Assembly: GCA_947471245.1 (NCBI GenBank)
Contig: CANIXM010000112.1
Location: 1 to 6,737, forward strand
DNA: 6,737 bases
Direction: 5' to 3'
Source of the DNA: Paludibacteraceae bacterium
GTDB lineage: Bacteria > Bacteroidota > Bacteroidia > Bacteroidales > Paludibacteraceae
A model generated the notes under the pieces. The model had not been told where the DNA came from, did no database searches, and was given only the letters and a program-made list of their open reading frames with translations. The first letter of the stretch is position 1; each line of letters starts with the position of its first letter. The translations under genes and the position numbers were made by a program. Below are positions 1-4,563 of the stretch, one piece after another.

Positions 1-753
1 ACCTCGCTTATCTCACAGCGACCTTTTCGTAGTCCTCATCATACCATCTCGGATGTGGCGCTGGTGGGTGGTGGCACTTTTCCTCAACCGGGTGAAATAT
101 CACTGGCACACAATGGTGTTTTGTTTTTGGACGAATTGCCAGAGTTTAAGCGCACCGTGTTAGAGGTGATGCGGCAACCATTGGAGGATAGGAAAATATG
201 CATTTCACGTGCCAAATTTGCCATCGAATATCCCGCCAGTTTTATGCTCGTAGCCTCTATGAACCCTTGTCCGTGTGGTTACTACAATCATCCTGAACGC
301 GACTGCATGTGTGCTCCTGGTGTGGTGCAGAAATACTTGAGCCGCATATCAGGGCCGCTGTTGGATAGGATAGATATCCACATCGAGATAGTGCCTGTAC
401 CTTTTGAGAAGCTGTCTGAAATGAAGGAGTCCGAAGCGAGTGAGAAAGTTCGGGAGCGTGTAATGAAAGCACGTAACATTCAAGAGGAGCGGTTTAAGGA
501 TATTGCTGGCGTATATTGCAATGCACAGATGTCGTCCAAGCAAATGCGCACTTATGCTCAGCCAGATAAGGCAGGCTCTGAGTTGCTCAAAAATGCCATG
601 CTTCGCTTAAATCTTTCAGCCCGAGCGTACGACCGCATCATCAAAGTGGCACGTACCATTGCCGACCTCGATGATTCAGAACCCATACTTTCTAATCACA
701 TCGCAGAAGCAATCAACTACAGAAATCTTGACAGAGAAGGATGGGCGGGGTGA
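1..753 (+). CDS. yifB: YifB/ComM-family Mg-chelatase-like AAA+ ATPase, C-terminal half (5' end outside window)
   Basis: The open frame runs from base 1 without a start, so the gene is cut by the window edge; 250 residues are visible, while the family is usually about 500. The missing part would hold the N-terminal Lon-S5-like domain and Walker A. Visible in order: RPFRSPHHT (window residues 7-15), VGGG and [10 protein letters not shown], Walker B VLFLDE (40-45), a four-cysteine cluster CPC...CMC (90, 92, 102, 104), the arginine-rich [12 protein letters not shown] (114-125), and the Mg_chelatase_C helical region with [19 protein letters not shown] near the end. Family knowledge: ComM is a hexameric branch-migration helicase that helps integrate DNA during natural transformation; YifB homologues are widespread and mostly uncharacterised. 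The GTG at 55 is internal to the conserved domain and is not the start. The gene ends in TGA at 751-753, followed by a heptad repeat and a likely terminator. Family assignment is very secure; the cellular role here is inferred. Confidence 0.95.
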   Translation, partial: TSLISQRPFRSPHHTISDVALVGGGTFPQPGEISLAHNGVLFLDELPEFKRTVLEVMRQPLEDRKICISRAKFAIEYPASFMLVASMNPCPCGYYNHPERDCMCAPGVVQKYLSRISGPLLDRIDIHIEIVPVPFEKLSEMKESEASEKVRERVMKARNIQEERFKDIAGVYCNAQMSSKQMRTYAQPDKAGSELLKNAMLRLNLSARAYDRIIKVARTIADLDDSEPILSNHIAEAINYRNLDREGWAG

Positions 754-760
754 CCTTAAT

Positions 761-788
761 AATTGATAATTGATAATTGATAATTAAT
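761..788 (+). repeat. Heptad tandem repeat, (AATTGAT)x3 + AATTAAT
   Basis: Four contiguous 7-bp units start 8 bases after the yifB stop codon: three AATTGAT copies and one AATTAAT, followed by a decayed fifth unit AATTCAG (789-795). On the plus strand the array has stop codons in all three frames; on the minus strand it has none. The same orientation and position relative to a stop codon recur at 2850-2884 and 4405-4425. I recall such arrays as common in Bacteroidota intergenic DNA; their function is not known to me. Confidence 0.85.
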
Positions 789-829
789 AATTCAGACGGG
801 GTATTGTGAAGTGGGACGAGGGCGAACAT

Positions 830-863
830 GTTCTATAAATGCTTGAATAGAACCGATTTTTTT
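830..863 (+). terminator. Probable intrinsic terminator of yifB
   Basis: GTTCTAT (830-836) pairs perfectly with ATAGAAC (847-853) across a 10-base loop. After CGA, seven T residues follow (857-863). The site lies about 77 bases past the yifB stop and points the right way. The stem is short and AT-rich, so strength is uncertain. Confidence 0.5.
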
Positions 864-903
864 GCTTATAGCCTGTTAAAAATAATTTTCCCCTCCCCAA
901 ACG

Positions 904-938
904 AAAAAAAAGCACCAAACAAATTTATGTTTAGTGCT
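904..938 (-). terminator. Intrinsic terminator of tRNA-Asn
   Basis: An 11-bp stem is formed by 911-921 and 928-938 with a 6-base loop. On the minus-strand RNA the only non-Watson-Crick pair is a G-U at 916/933. It is followed by a run of U from the A tract at 904-910. It begins 7 bases beyond the tRNA 3' end. On the plus strand the stem has one A-C mismatch and is followed by five T, so it might also stop readthrough from yifB. Confidence 0.85.
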
Positions 939-944
939 TTTTAG

Positions 945-1018
945 CTCTCCCTCTTGGACTTGAACCAAGGACCCTCTGATTAACAGTCAGATGCTCTAAC
1001 CGACTGAGCTAAGGAAGA
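945..1018 (-). tRNA. tRNA-Asn (anticodon GTT)
   Basis: A complete 74-nt cloverleaf can be folded by eye on the minus strand. The 7-bp acceptor TCTTCCT pairs with AGGGAGA (one T-G pair). Position 8-9 is TA, the D stem is GCTC/GAGC, and the D loop contains GGTTA. The anticodon stem TCTGA/TCAGA encloses loop CTGTTAA with anticodon GTT at 982-984. The variable loop is followed by T arm CTTGG/CCAAG with TTCAAGT. The discriminator base is G, as expected for asparagine tRNAs. The 3' CCA is not encoded (CTA follows) and must be added after transcription. It stands alone, with its own promoter and terminator. Confidence 0.97.
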
Positions 1019-1056
1019 ATTTAAAAAAATGTTACATTTTCTTGTCAAATGCGTTG

Positions 1057-1087
1057 CAAAAGTAATAGGTTTTATTGAAATATGCAA
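1057..1087 (-). promoter_or_regulatory. Bacteroidota-type promoter of tRNA-Asn (-33 TTG, -7 TACTTTTG)
   Basis: Read on the minus strand, TTG (1085-1087) is followed by a 20-base spacer and TACTTTTG (1057-1064), an exact match to the phylum's TTG-N19-21-TAnnTTTG pattern. Transcription should start near 1050, leaving a leader of about 30 bases before the mature tRNA. The -33 lies in an 8-mer AGATATTG that recurs at the same spacing in the promoter at 6666-6696. Confidence 0.8.
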
Positions 1088-1095
1088 TATCTTTG
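1088..1095 (+). promoter_or_regulatory. Candidate -7 box (TATCTTTG) of the PfkB kinase gene
   Basis: TATCTTTG is an exact TAnnTTTG match 23 bases before the kinase ATG, which predicts a short leader of roughly 17 bases. I see no TTG about 20 bases further upstream, so the -33 is weak or absent. The box abuts the -33 of the divergent tRNA promoter. Confidence 0.45.
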
Positions 1096-1118
1096 TGGAA
1101 AAATTTGAGTAAAAATAT

Positions 1119-2093
1119 ATGAAAAAAGTTTTAGGATTAGGTAATGCGCTGACTGATATTTTATTACAAATTGAAGATGACAGCATTTTAAGTCAAATTG
1201 GTTTCCCTAAAGGGAGTATGCAGTTGATTGATGAACAGAAAGTACTTGAAATAAGTGGTGTTTTCTCTGGTTATTCCAAAAAAATGGCTGCAGGCGGCTC
1301 ATCTGCTAATACCATTTGTGGTATTACTAAGCTTGGAGGAGAAGCTGGATTTGTAGGAAAGATCGGAAAAGATCAGGTTGGGGAGTTTTTTAGTAGCGAT
1401 TTGGTCAAGAATGGCGTCCTGCCACAAATGCTGAGAAGTGCCAACCCTTCTGGTTCATGTACTGTGTTGGTGTCACCTGATGGTGAGCGCACGATGTGCA
1501 CATTTCTGGGTGCAGCGAGTGAGTTATTGGCCAGCGAATTGAATGTCGAAATGTTTAAGGGTTACGATATTTTTCATATCGAGGGCTATTTGGTGTTCAA
1601 TCAGGAGTTGATACGTCGTGCTGTGCAGTTGGCCAAAGAAGCTGGACTGACAATAAGCATAGATATGGCAAGTTATAATGTCGTTGAAGCGAATCTGGAC
1701 TTTTTAGGTGAAATTGTAAGTGAATATGTCGATATAGTTTTTGCCAATGAAGAAGAAGCACGTGCTTTTACTGGATTAGAACCATTGGAGGCATTGTACA
1801 AAATCTCTGAACAATGTGCCATTTCTGTTGTTAAAGTAGGCAAGGATGGTTCATATATCAAGTCGGGTGATCAAGTCATTCGTATCCAACCACACACTGT
1901 CAATTGTATTGACACCACCGGTGCAGGTGATTTGTATGCAGCTGGTTTTCTTTTTGGACTTTCTAATGATTATTCACTAGAAAAGTGTGGAAACCTTGGT
2001 TCTTTTGTTTCAGCCAAAGTTGTGGAGGTACTTGGTGCTAAAATGCCTGAAAATGTGTGGAGTGATATTCATATTTCAATTTCGAGATTTTAG
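1119..2093 (+). CDS. PfkB-family carbohydrate/nucleoside kinase, adenosine-kinase-like
   Basis: This 324-residue protein has the usual length and motifs of the ribokinase/PfkB family. GGSSANT (59-65) with the following GITKLGG is the N-terminal substrate-binding signature. FLGAA (129-133) and NEEEA (210-214, the Mg/phosphate NxxE motif) follow. DTTGAGD (265-271) gives the anion hole GAG and the catalytic base Asp271, continuing into LYAAGFLFG. Such enzymes transfer the ATP gamma-phosphate to a sugar or nucleoside hydroxyl in the cytoplasm. The GGSSANT/FLGAA combination resembles bacterial proteins annotated as adenosine kinase, so purine-nucleoside salvage is the best guess, but substrate cannot be fixed from motifs alone. 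The ATG at 1119 is chosen because MKKVLGLGNALTDI aligns with the family N terminus; there is an A-rich leader and no Shine-Dalgarno sequence. It appears to be a single gene; no strong terminator follows. Confidence 0.93.
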   Translation: MKKVLGLGNALTDILLQIEDDSILSQIGFPKGSMQLIDEQKVLEISGVFSGYSKKMAAGGSSANTICGITKLGGEAGFVGKIGKDQVGEFFSSDLVKNGVLPQMLRSANPSGSCTVLVSPDGERTMCTFLGAASELLASELNVEMFKGYDIFHIEGYLVFNQELIRRAVQLAKEAGLTISIDMASYNVVEANLDFLGEIVSEYVDIVFANEEEARAFTGLEPLEALYKISEQCAISVVKVGKDGSYIKSGDQVIRIQPHTVNCIDTTGAGDLYAAGFLFGLSNDYSLEKCGNLGSFVSAKVVEVLGAKMPENVWSDIHISISRF

Positions 2094-2163
2094 GTAGCAC
2101 CATCTGTTAGCCCAATTAAGATAGAATTATCATTTTTTTTAATCAAAACTATATTATTTACTG

Positions 2164-2182
2164 CTTTTGAATCATTCAAAAG
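2164..2182. promoter_or_regulatory. Perfect 19-bp inverted repeat upstream of the rubredoxin/DUF2231 gene (candidate operator)
   Basis: CTTTTGAAT and ATTCAAAAG flank a single C, giving nine perfectly paired positions on each side. It ends 21 bases before the ATG at 2204. The one-base centre makes a protein-binding site more natural than an RNA hairpin. There is no U run, so it is not a terminator. I do not recognise a specific regulator. Confidence 0.5.
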
Positions 2183-2203
2183 ATATTGCACATTGATTTT
2201 TTT

Positions 2204-2845
2204 ATGGAAATAGATGAAGAATTGGTACGTTGTAGGCCATGTGGCTATGTAATGAAAGAGAGTGAACTGAATGGCGGTGTTTGTCCAGCTTGTGGATTAC
2301 CTCACAATGTTTTTGAACCATATCGTGAAAGAGTATCTGCCAATCGGTTGTTTATTTTAAGTTTGGATATTCATCCCATTGCCATCCATTTGTCACAGAC
2401 CTTTGTTGGGTTAATACCCTTACTTATCGTGTTTCATTATGTTTTTCCTGGATACAGAGAGCAAATGATACATTCGGTGATAGATTTCTCCATTTTTATG
2501 TTGCCACTGTCATTGATACTATCTACCATTTCAGGTATCGTTGATGGTTTGACGAGGTTTAAGACTTTAAAAACGCCACTTTTGGTGTCCAAAATCTATT
2601 ATAGCATTGCCATCATGATTTTTGCTTTTGCGCAGTGGTTTACCTCTACGCCTGGTGAATATGATTTGATTACTTTGGCATTGAGTGGAGTGTCCCTATT
2701 TTGTGCTGTTAAGCTAGGGCTTATGGGGAAAAAGCTGTTGGATGTGATTTTGCCAGGAACCTATCAGATACGCAAAAAGAAGAAAGCAAAGCCTGCTCCT
2801 CGACCTGTAGTGCCTATACCTAAGGCTGAAAGCCTTGATGATTAG
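2204..2845 (+). CDS. Membrane protein with rubrerythrin-type rubredoxin domain and DUF2231-like membrane domain
   Basis: A 213-residue protein in two parts. Residues 8-40 carry CxxCGYV (C10, C13) and CPACGLP (C27, C30) with a following NVF; the 13-residue gap between pairs matches the short rubredoxin domain at the C terminus of rubrerythrins, which binds one iron (or zinc). Residues about 55-175 hold four likely membrane helices (about 60-80, 92-114, 127-146, 155-175). The first begins DIHPIAIH, like the HP-x-x-x-H opening of DUF2231 proteins, whose histidines may bind haem. The tail (189-213) is Lys/Pro-rich and probably cytoplasmic. Inference: a membrane electron-transfer or redox-sensing protein; the substrate is unknown. 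An in-frame TTG at 2186 would add six residues, but the ATG at 2204 is the better start. A heptad repeat begins five bases after the stop. Confidence 0.85.
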   Translation: MEIDEELVRCRPCGYVMKESELNGGVCPACGLPHNVFEPYRERVSANRLFILSLDIHPIAIHLSQTFVGLIPLLIVFHYVFPGYREQMIHSVIDFSIFMLPLSLILSTISGIVDGLTRFKTLKTPLLVSKIYYSIAIMIFAFAQWFTSTPGEYDLITLALSGVSLFCAVKLGLMGKKLLDVILPGTYQIRKKKKAKPAPRPVVPIPKAESLDD

Positions 2846-2849
2846 ATAT

Positions 2850-2884
2850 AATTGACAATTGACAATTGACAATTGATAATTAAT
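2850..2884 (+). repeat. Heptad tandem repeat, (AATTGAC)x3 + AATTGAT + AATTAAT
   Basis: Five contiguous 7-bp units follow the stop codon of the rubredoxin/DUF2231 gene by five bases. The final AATTAAT is followed by GG, as at 4419-4427. The minus strand is free of stop codons through the array and would translate as NYQLSIVNCQL-like peptide, so it creates false reading frames. Confidence 0.9.
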
Positions 2885-2981
2885 GGCTGGATGAAGTTTT
2901 TTTGTTTGAAAGTTGTTTTTATAAATCAAATGCAAGGTTTTTACAATACAGTATTCTACAGCTTTAGTTTGGACGACTAAA

Positions 2982-3009
2982 AGAATCAAGAATCAAGAGC
3001 CAAGAATAA
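2982..3009 (+). repeat. Second heptad repeat, consensus AGAATCA (4 units)
   Basis: Four 7-bp units stand end to end: AGAATCA, AGAATCA, AGAGCCA and AGAATAA. The sequence differs from the AATTGAC arrays but the period is the same. It lies between two convergent genes and runs into the terminator at 3008. The stretch between the two arrays (2885-2981) is AT-rich with no gene I can support; it has only a small AATAC-A-GTATT palindrome at 2945-2955. Confidence 0.7.
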
Positions 3010-3047
3010 AAAAGCCCCAAAGTTGATTTCAAACTTTGGGGACTTTT
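3008..3047 (-). terminator. Strong, probably bidirectional intrinsic terminator
   Basis: CCCCAAAGTT (3015-3024) and AACTTTGGGG (3032-3041) form a perfect 10-bp stem with a 7-base loop. On the minus strand it ends in CTTTTTT from 3008-3014, about 20 bases past the stop of the small Cys-rich gene. On the plus strand it is followed by ACTTTTT, so it can also end transcription coming from the rubredoxin/DUF2231 gene. Confidence 0.92.
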
Positions 3048-3061
3048 TATTTGTTTCGAGC

Positions 3062-3286
3062 TTATTTCTTCTCTGCGGCTTTTTCATCCATTTTCTTTTG
3101 GCAAGCTTTTTCTTCGCCTTTTTTGCAACAAGCAGTTTTGTCACCTTTTTTGCAACAAGCTTTGTTGTCTTTGTTACAACAAGTTTTTGCTTTTTCTGCT
3201 GGTTTAGCATCTTGGGCACTTACCATGACTGGAGCAAGCAAGAATGCTGATACAAACATTGATACAATTAGCTTTTTCATAATCAT
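3062..3286 (-). CDS. Small secreted Lys/Cys-rich repeat protein
   Basis: A 74-residue protein. Residues 1-24 are a typical Sec signal peptide: MIMKK, then a hydrophobic core and APVMVSA, with likely cleavage after A24 before QDA. The mature part is about 50 residues, almost entirely Lys, Glu, Ala and Cys. Cys-Cys pairs lie at 36-37, 44-45 and 53-54, with a single C62, in a repeat of the form ACCKKGxxK. There is no lipobox, so it should be released to the periplasm. The Cys pairs suggest metal binding or a disulfide-rich fold, but I do not recognise a named family. ATG at 3280 (starting MKK) is an equally good start and would shorten the protein by two residues. It is followed by a strong terminator and is transcribed divergently from the DUF898 gene. 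Reality is supported by the signal peptide, repeat conservation and terminator; spurious long frames exist on the other strand. Confidence 0.82.
   Translation of the reverse strand: MIMKKLIVSMFVSAFLLAPVMVSAQDAKPAEKAKTCCNKDNKACCKKGDKTACCKKGEEKACQKKMDEKAAEKK
3117..3183. repeat. Direct repeats inside the Cys-rich gene (27-bp and 24-bp spacing)
   Basis: A 17-base block CCTTTTTTGCAACAAGC occurs identically at 3117-3133 and 3144-3160, 27 bases apart. A shorter, diverged copy around ACAACAAG (3176-3183) is offset 24 bases from the second. The spacings equal 9 and 8 codons, matching the spacing of the Cys-Cys pairs in the protein. Confidence 0.85.
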
Positions 3287-3422
3287 TTATTTTTTTTGAG
3301 GGTTTAAATTTGATATATAACGCAAGTTAAACAATATTAGTTTATCTGTTTGTCTATTTTGCACATTTTGTGACTTTTTTACGATTTTTATTTTTTTTGA
3401 TGGCTTAATTAACTGAATGGAA

Positions 3423-3455
3423 TTGGTGAAAATCTAAATTCATTTTTTAACTTTA
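3423..3455 (+). promoter_or_regulatory. Weak candidate promoter of the DUF898 gene
   Basis: TTG (3423-3425) lies 22 bases before TAACTTTA (3448-3455), which matches TAnnTTTG at all but the last base. The start codon is 26 bases further on, with GAAGAAAA just before the ATG. The rest of the divergent gap (3287-3422) is AT-rich; I could not find a convincing promoter for the minus-strand Cys-rich gene there. Confidence 0.3.
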
Positions 3456-3481
3456 CTGACAAATATTAAATCCGAAGAAAA

Positions 3482-4417
3482 ATGAAAAATTATTTGAAAT
3501 TTAATTTGACAGGTGAAAAATTATTCCCTGTTATGTTTTTGATTATCATGTTGATAGCCATGCCACTAATTTATATTATTTATGAGTTATCCCAATTTGA
3601 TTCGACTTCATTCAAAGAAGTGTGGGTTTTGATTCCTATCCTAGGAGGATTTATGATATTCCCAATTTTGTTGAGCTACTATGTAGAGAAAATGAAAATT
3701 GAAGGCTTTGAATATGAAGGTAAGTCAGTTGAGTTTAATGGAACGTTCAAGGAATTTGCAAAACAATTTTTTATCGGACTCTTCTTGTCAATAGTTACTG
3801 TTGGAGTTTATATCCCTTGGTTTATAACCAATTTGCAAAAGTTTTATGTTAATAATTCTTCGTATGAGGGTTATCGTCCCGAGTTTTTGGGAAAAGGATT
3901 AAAGCTGTTTTTGATAATTACGTTCCTAGCTTTGGTGCCAAGTATTTTTGGCAGCATTATGGATAAAGCTATCAATGTGTTTCATCAACCTTTACTAATT
4001 TTTGTTGTGGGTGGTGTGGTGATGGTAATTAAAATGATAATCATGTCGCCATTTTACTATTTCCAGTATAGATGGTATTTTGACGCACGGTTTAAGGGAT
4101 TGACTATACTCTGGAATACTGACACTTGGGATTCAATCCTTGCAATAATTAAGCAAAGTTTATTTATGTTTTTAACCTTTGGCATCTATTTACCAGTGGG
4201 TTATCTGAAATTATATAAATACTTTGCAGAACGAACTGTAGCCGTAAATGAAAATGAAAACTATCATCTGGGTTACGACCTCGAACCAATGGCCGATTTT
4301 AAATTTATCTGGGGACAAGCTCTGATGACAATTATCACCATCGGCATTTACTTCCCATGGGCATATTGCAAAGTGATGAGCAGGGTAGTGGGAAAAACGT
4401 ATATAATTAAGAATTAA
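3482..4417 (+). CDS. DUF898 (YjgN-like) multi-pass membrane protein
   Basis: A 311-residue integral membrane protein. It opens FNLTGEKLF, recalling the short F-x-G motif with which DUF898 repeats begin. Hydrophobic segments fall at roughly 15-35, 48-67, 95-115, 140-160, 170-192, 220-240 and 278-296. The family's signature T-x-G-[IV]-Y-x-P-W is present at 106-113 (TVGVYIPW) and 286-293 (TIGIYFPW). A third copy at 232-239 reads TFGIYLPV, with the Trp replaced. Each copy follows a W/F-x(n)-K/Q amphipathic lead-in and is followed by a basic/aromatic stretch (for example LQKFYVNNSSYEG), so the protein appears to be internally repeated. Function of DUF898 is unknown; E. coli YjgN is an inner-membrane protein. 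The ATG at 3482 is favoured by an A-rich leader. The last codons and stop (IIKN, TAA) are themselves part of a heptad repeat. Confidence 0.85.
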   Translation: MKNYLKFNLTGEKLFPVMFLIIMLIAMPLIYIIYELSQFDSTSFKEVWVLIPILGGFMIFPILLSYYVEKMKIEGFEYEGKSVEFNGTFKEFAKQFFIGLFLSIVTVGVYIPWFITNLQKFYVNNSSYEGYRPEFLGKGLKLFLIITFLALVPSIFGSIMDKAINVFHQPLLIFVVGGVVMVIKMIIMSPFYYFQYRWYFDARFKGLTILWNTDTWDSILAIIKQSLFMFLTFGIYLPVGYLKLYKYFAERTVAVNENENYHLGYDLEPMADFKFIWGQALMTIITIGIYFPWAYCKVMSRVVGKTYIIKN

Positions 4418-4425
4418 CAATTAAT
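4405..4425 (+). repeat. Heptad tandem repeat overlapping the DUF898 stop codon (AATTAAG, AATTAAC, AATTAAT)
   Basis: Three contiguous 7-bp units of the AATTAAN class cover the final IKN codons and the TAA stop (4415-4417), then end in AATTAATGG like the array at 2850-2884. This suggests that the array supplied the gene's present stop codon. Confidence 0.75.
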
Positions 4426-4431
4426 GGTATC

Positions 4432-4492
4432 GTCCTGAAATAGGTTTCCATATGAGTCTGTACAATACATGATCATAAACAAATTTCAAGAC
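4432..4492. repeat. 61-bp element with 16-bp imperfect terminal inverted repeats, in a convergent gap
   Basis: GTCCTGAAATAGGTTT (4432-4447) and AAACAAATTTCAAGAC (4477-4492) are inverted repeats matching at 13 of 16 positions, around a 29-base centre that contains the palindrome ATGATCAT. Read as minus-strand RNA, one of the mismatches becomes a G-U pair. It sits between the ends of the DUF898 and WYL genes. It may be a hairpin at the 3' ends of both transcripts or a decayed mobile-element remnant. The rest of the gap (4493-4563) holds only a 10-bp palindrome TTGACGTCAA at 4510-4519. Confidence 0.5.
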
Positions 4493-4563
4493 ATTATTTA
4501 CTTTTTGGTTTGACGTCAATTAGGGAAAGGTCATTACAAAGAAATACACCAGGAGAAATTCAA

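Noticed and set aside
257..543. Three minus-strand open frames inside yifB
   Set aside because: They lie antisense to strongly conserved ATPase motifs, have no recognisable domains and are shadows of the real frame.
824..833. GAACATGTTC palindrome
   Set aside because: A 10-bp palindrome with no promoter next to it; likely chance, and it overlaps the terminator stem.
980..1186. 68-codon minus-strand frame across the tRNA and the kinase start
   Set aside because: It reads through the tRNA gene and its promoter; the ALAQSVRASDC-like tail is the tRNA sequence translated.
2118..2139. Possible terminator after the kinase gene (GATA-GAAT-TATC, then T run)
   Set aside because: The stem is only four base pairs of weak composition; the T run alone is not enough.
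2186..2203. TTG start for the rubredoxin/DUF2231 protein
   Set aside because: The ATG at 2204 gives MEIDEELVRCRPCGY, which fits the domain start; the extension has no support.
2714..2989. 91-codon minus-strand frame
   Set aside because: It is open mainly because the heptad array lacks stops on that strand; its NYQLSIVNCQLY segment is translated repeat.
761..3009. CRISPR array or phase-variable repeats
   Set aside because: Units are 7 bp with no spacers and do not lie in promoters or within coding frames that would shift, apart from the stop-codon overlap reported at 4405-4425.
2986..3299. Plus- and minus-strand frames overlapping the small Cys-rich gene
   Set aside because: They are shadows produced by the low-complexity, Lys-rich gene; only the 3062-3286 frame has a signal peptide, regular Cys pairs and a correctly placed terminator.
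4510..4519. TTGACGTCAA palindrome
   Set aside because: It lies in the 3' gap of convergent genes with no promoter context; a 10-bp palindrome can occur by chance.
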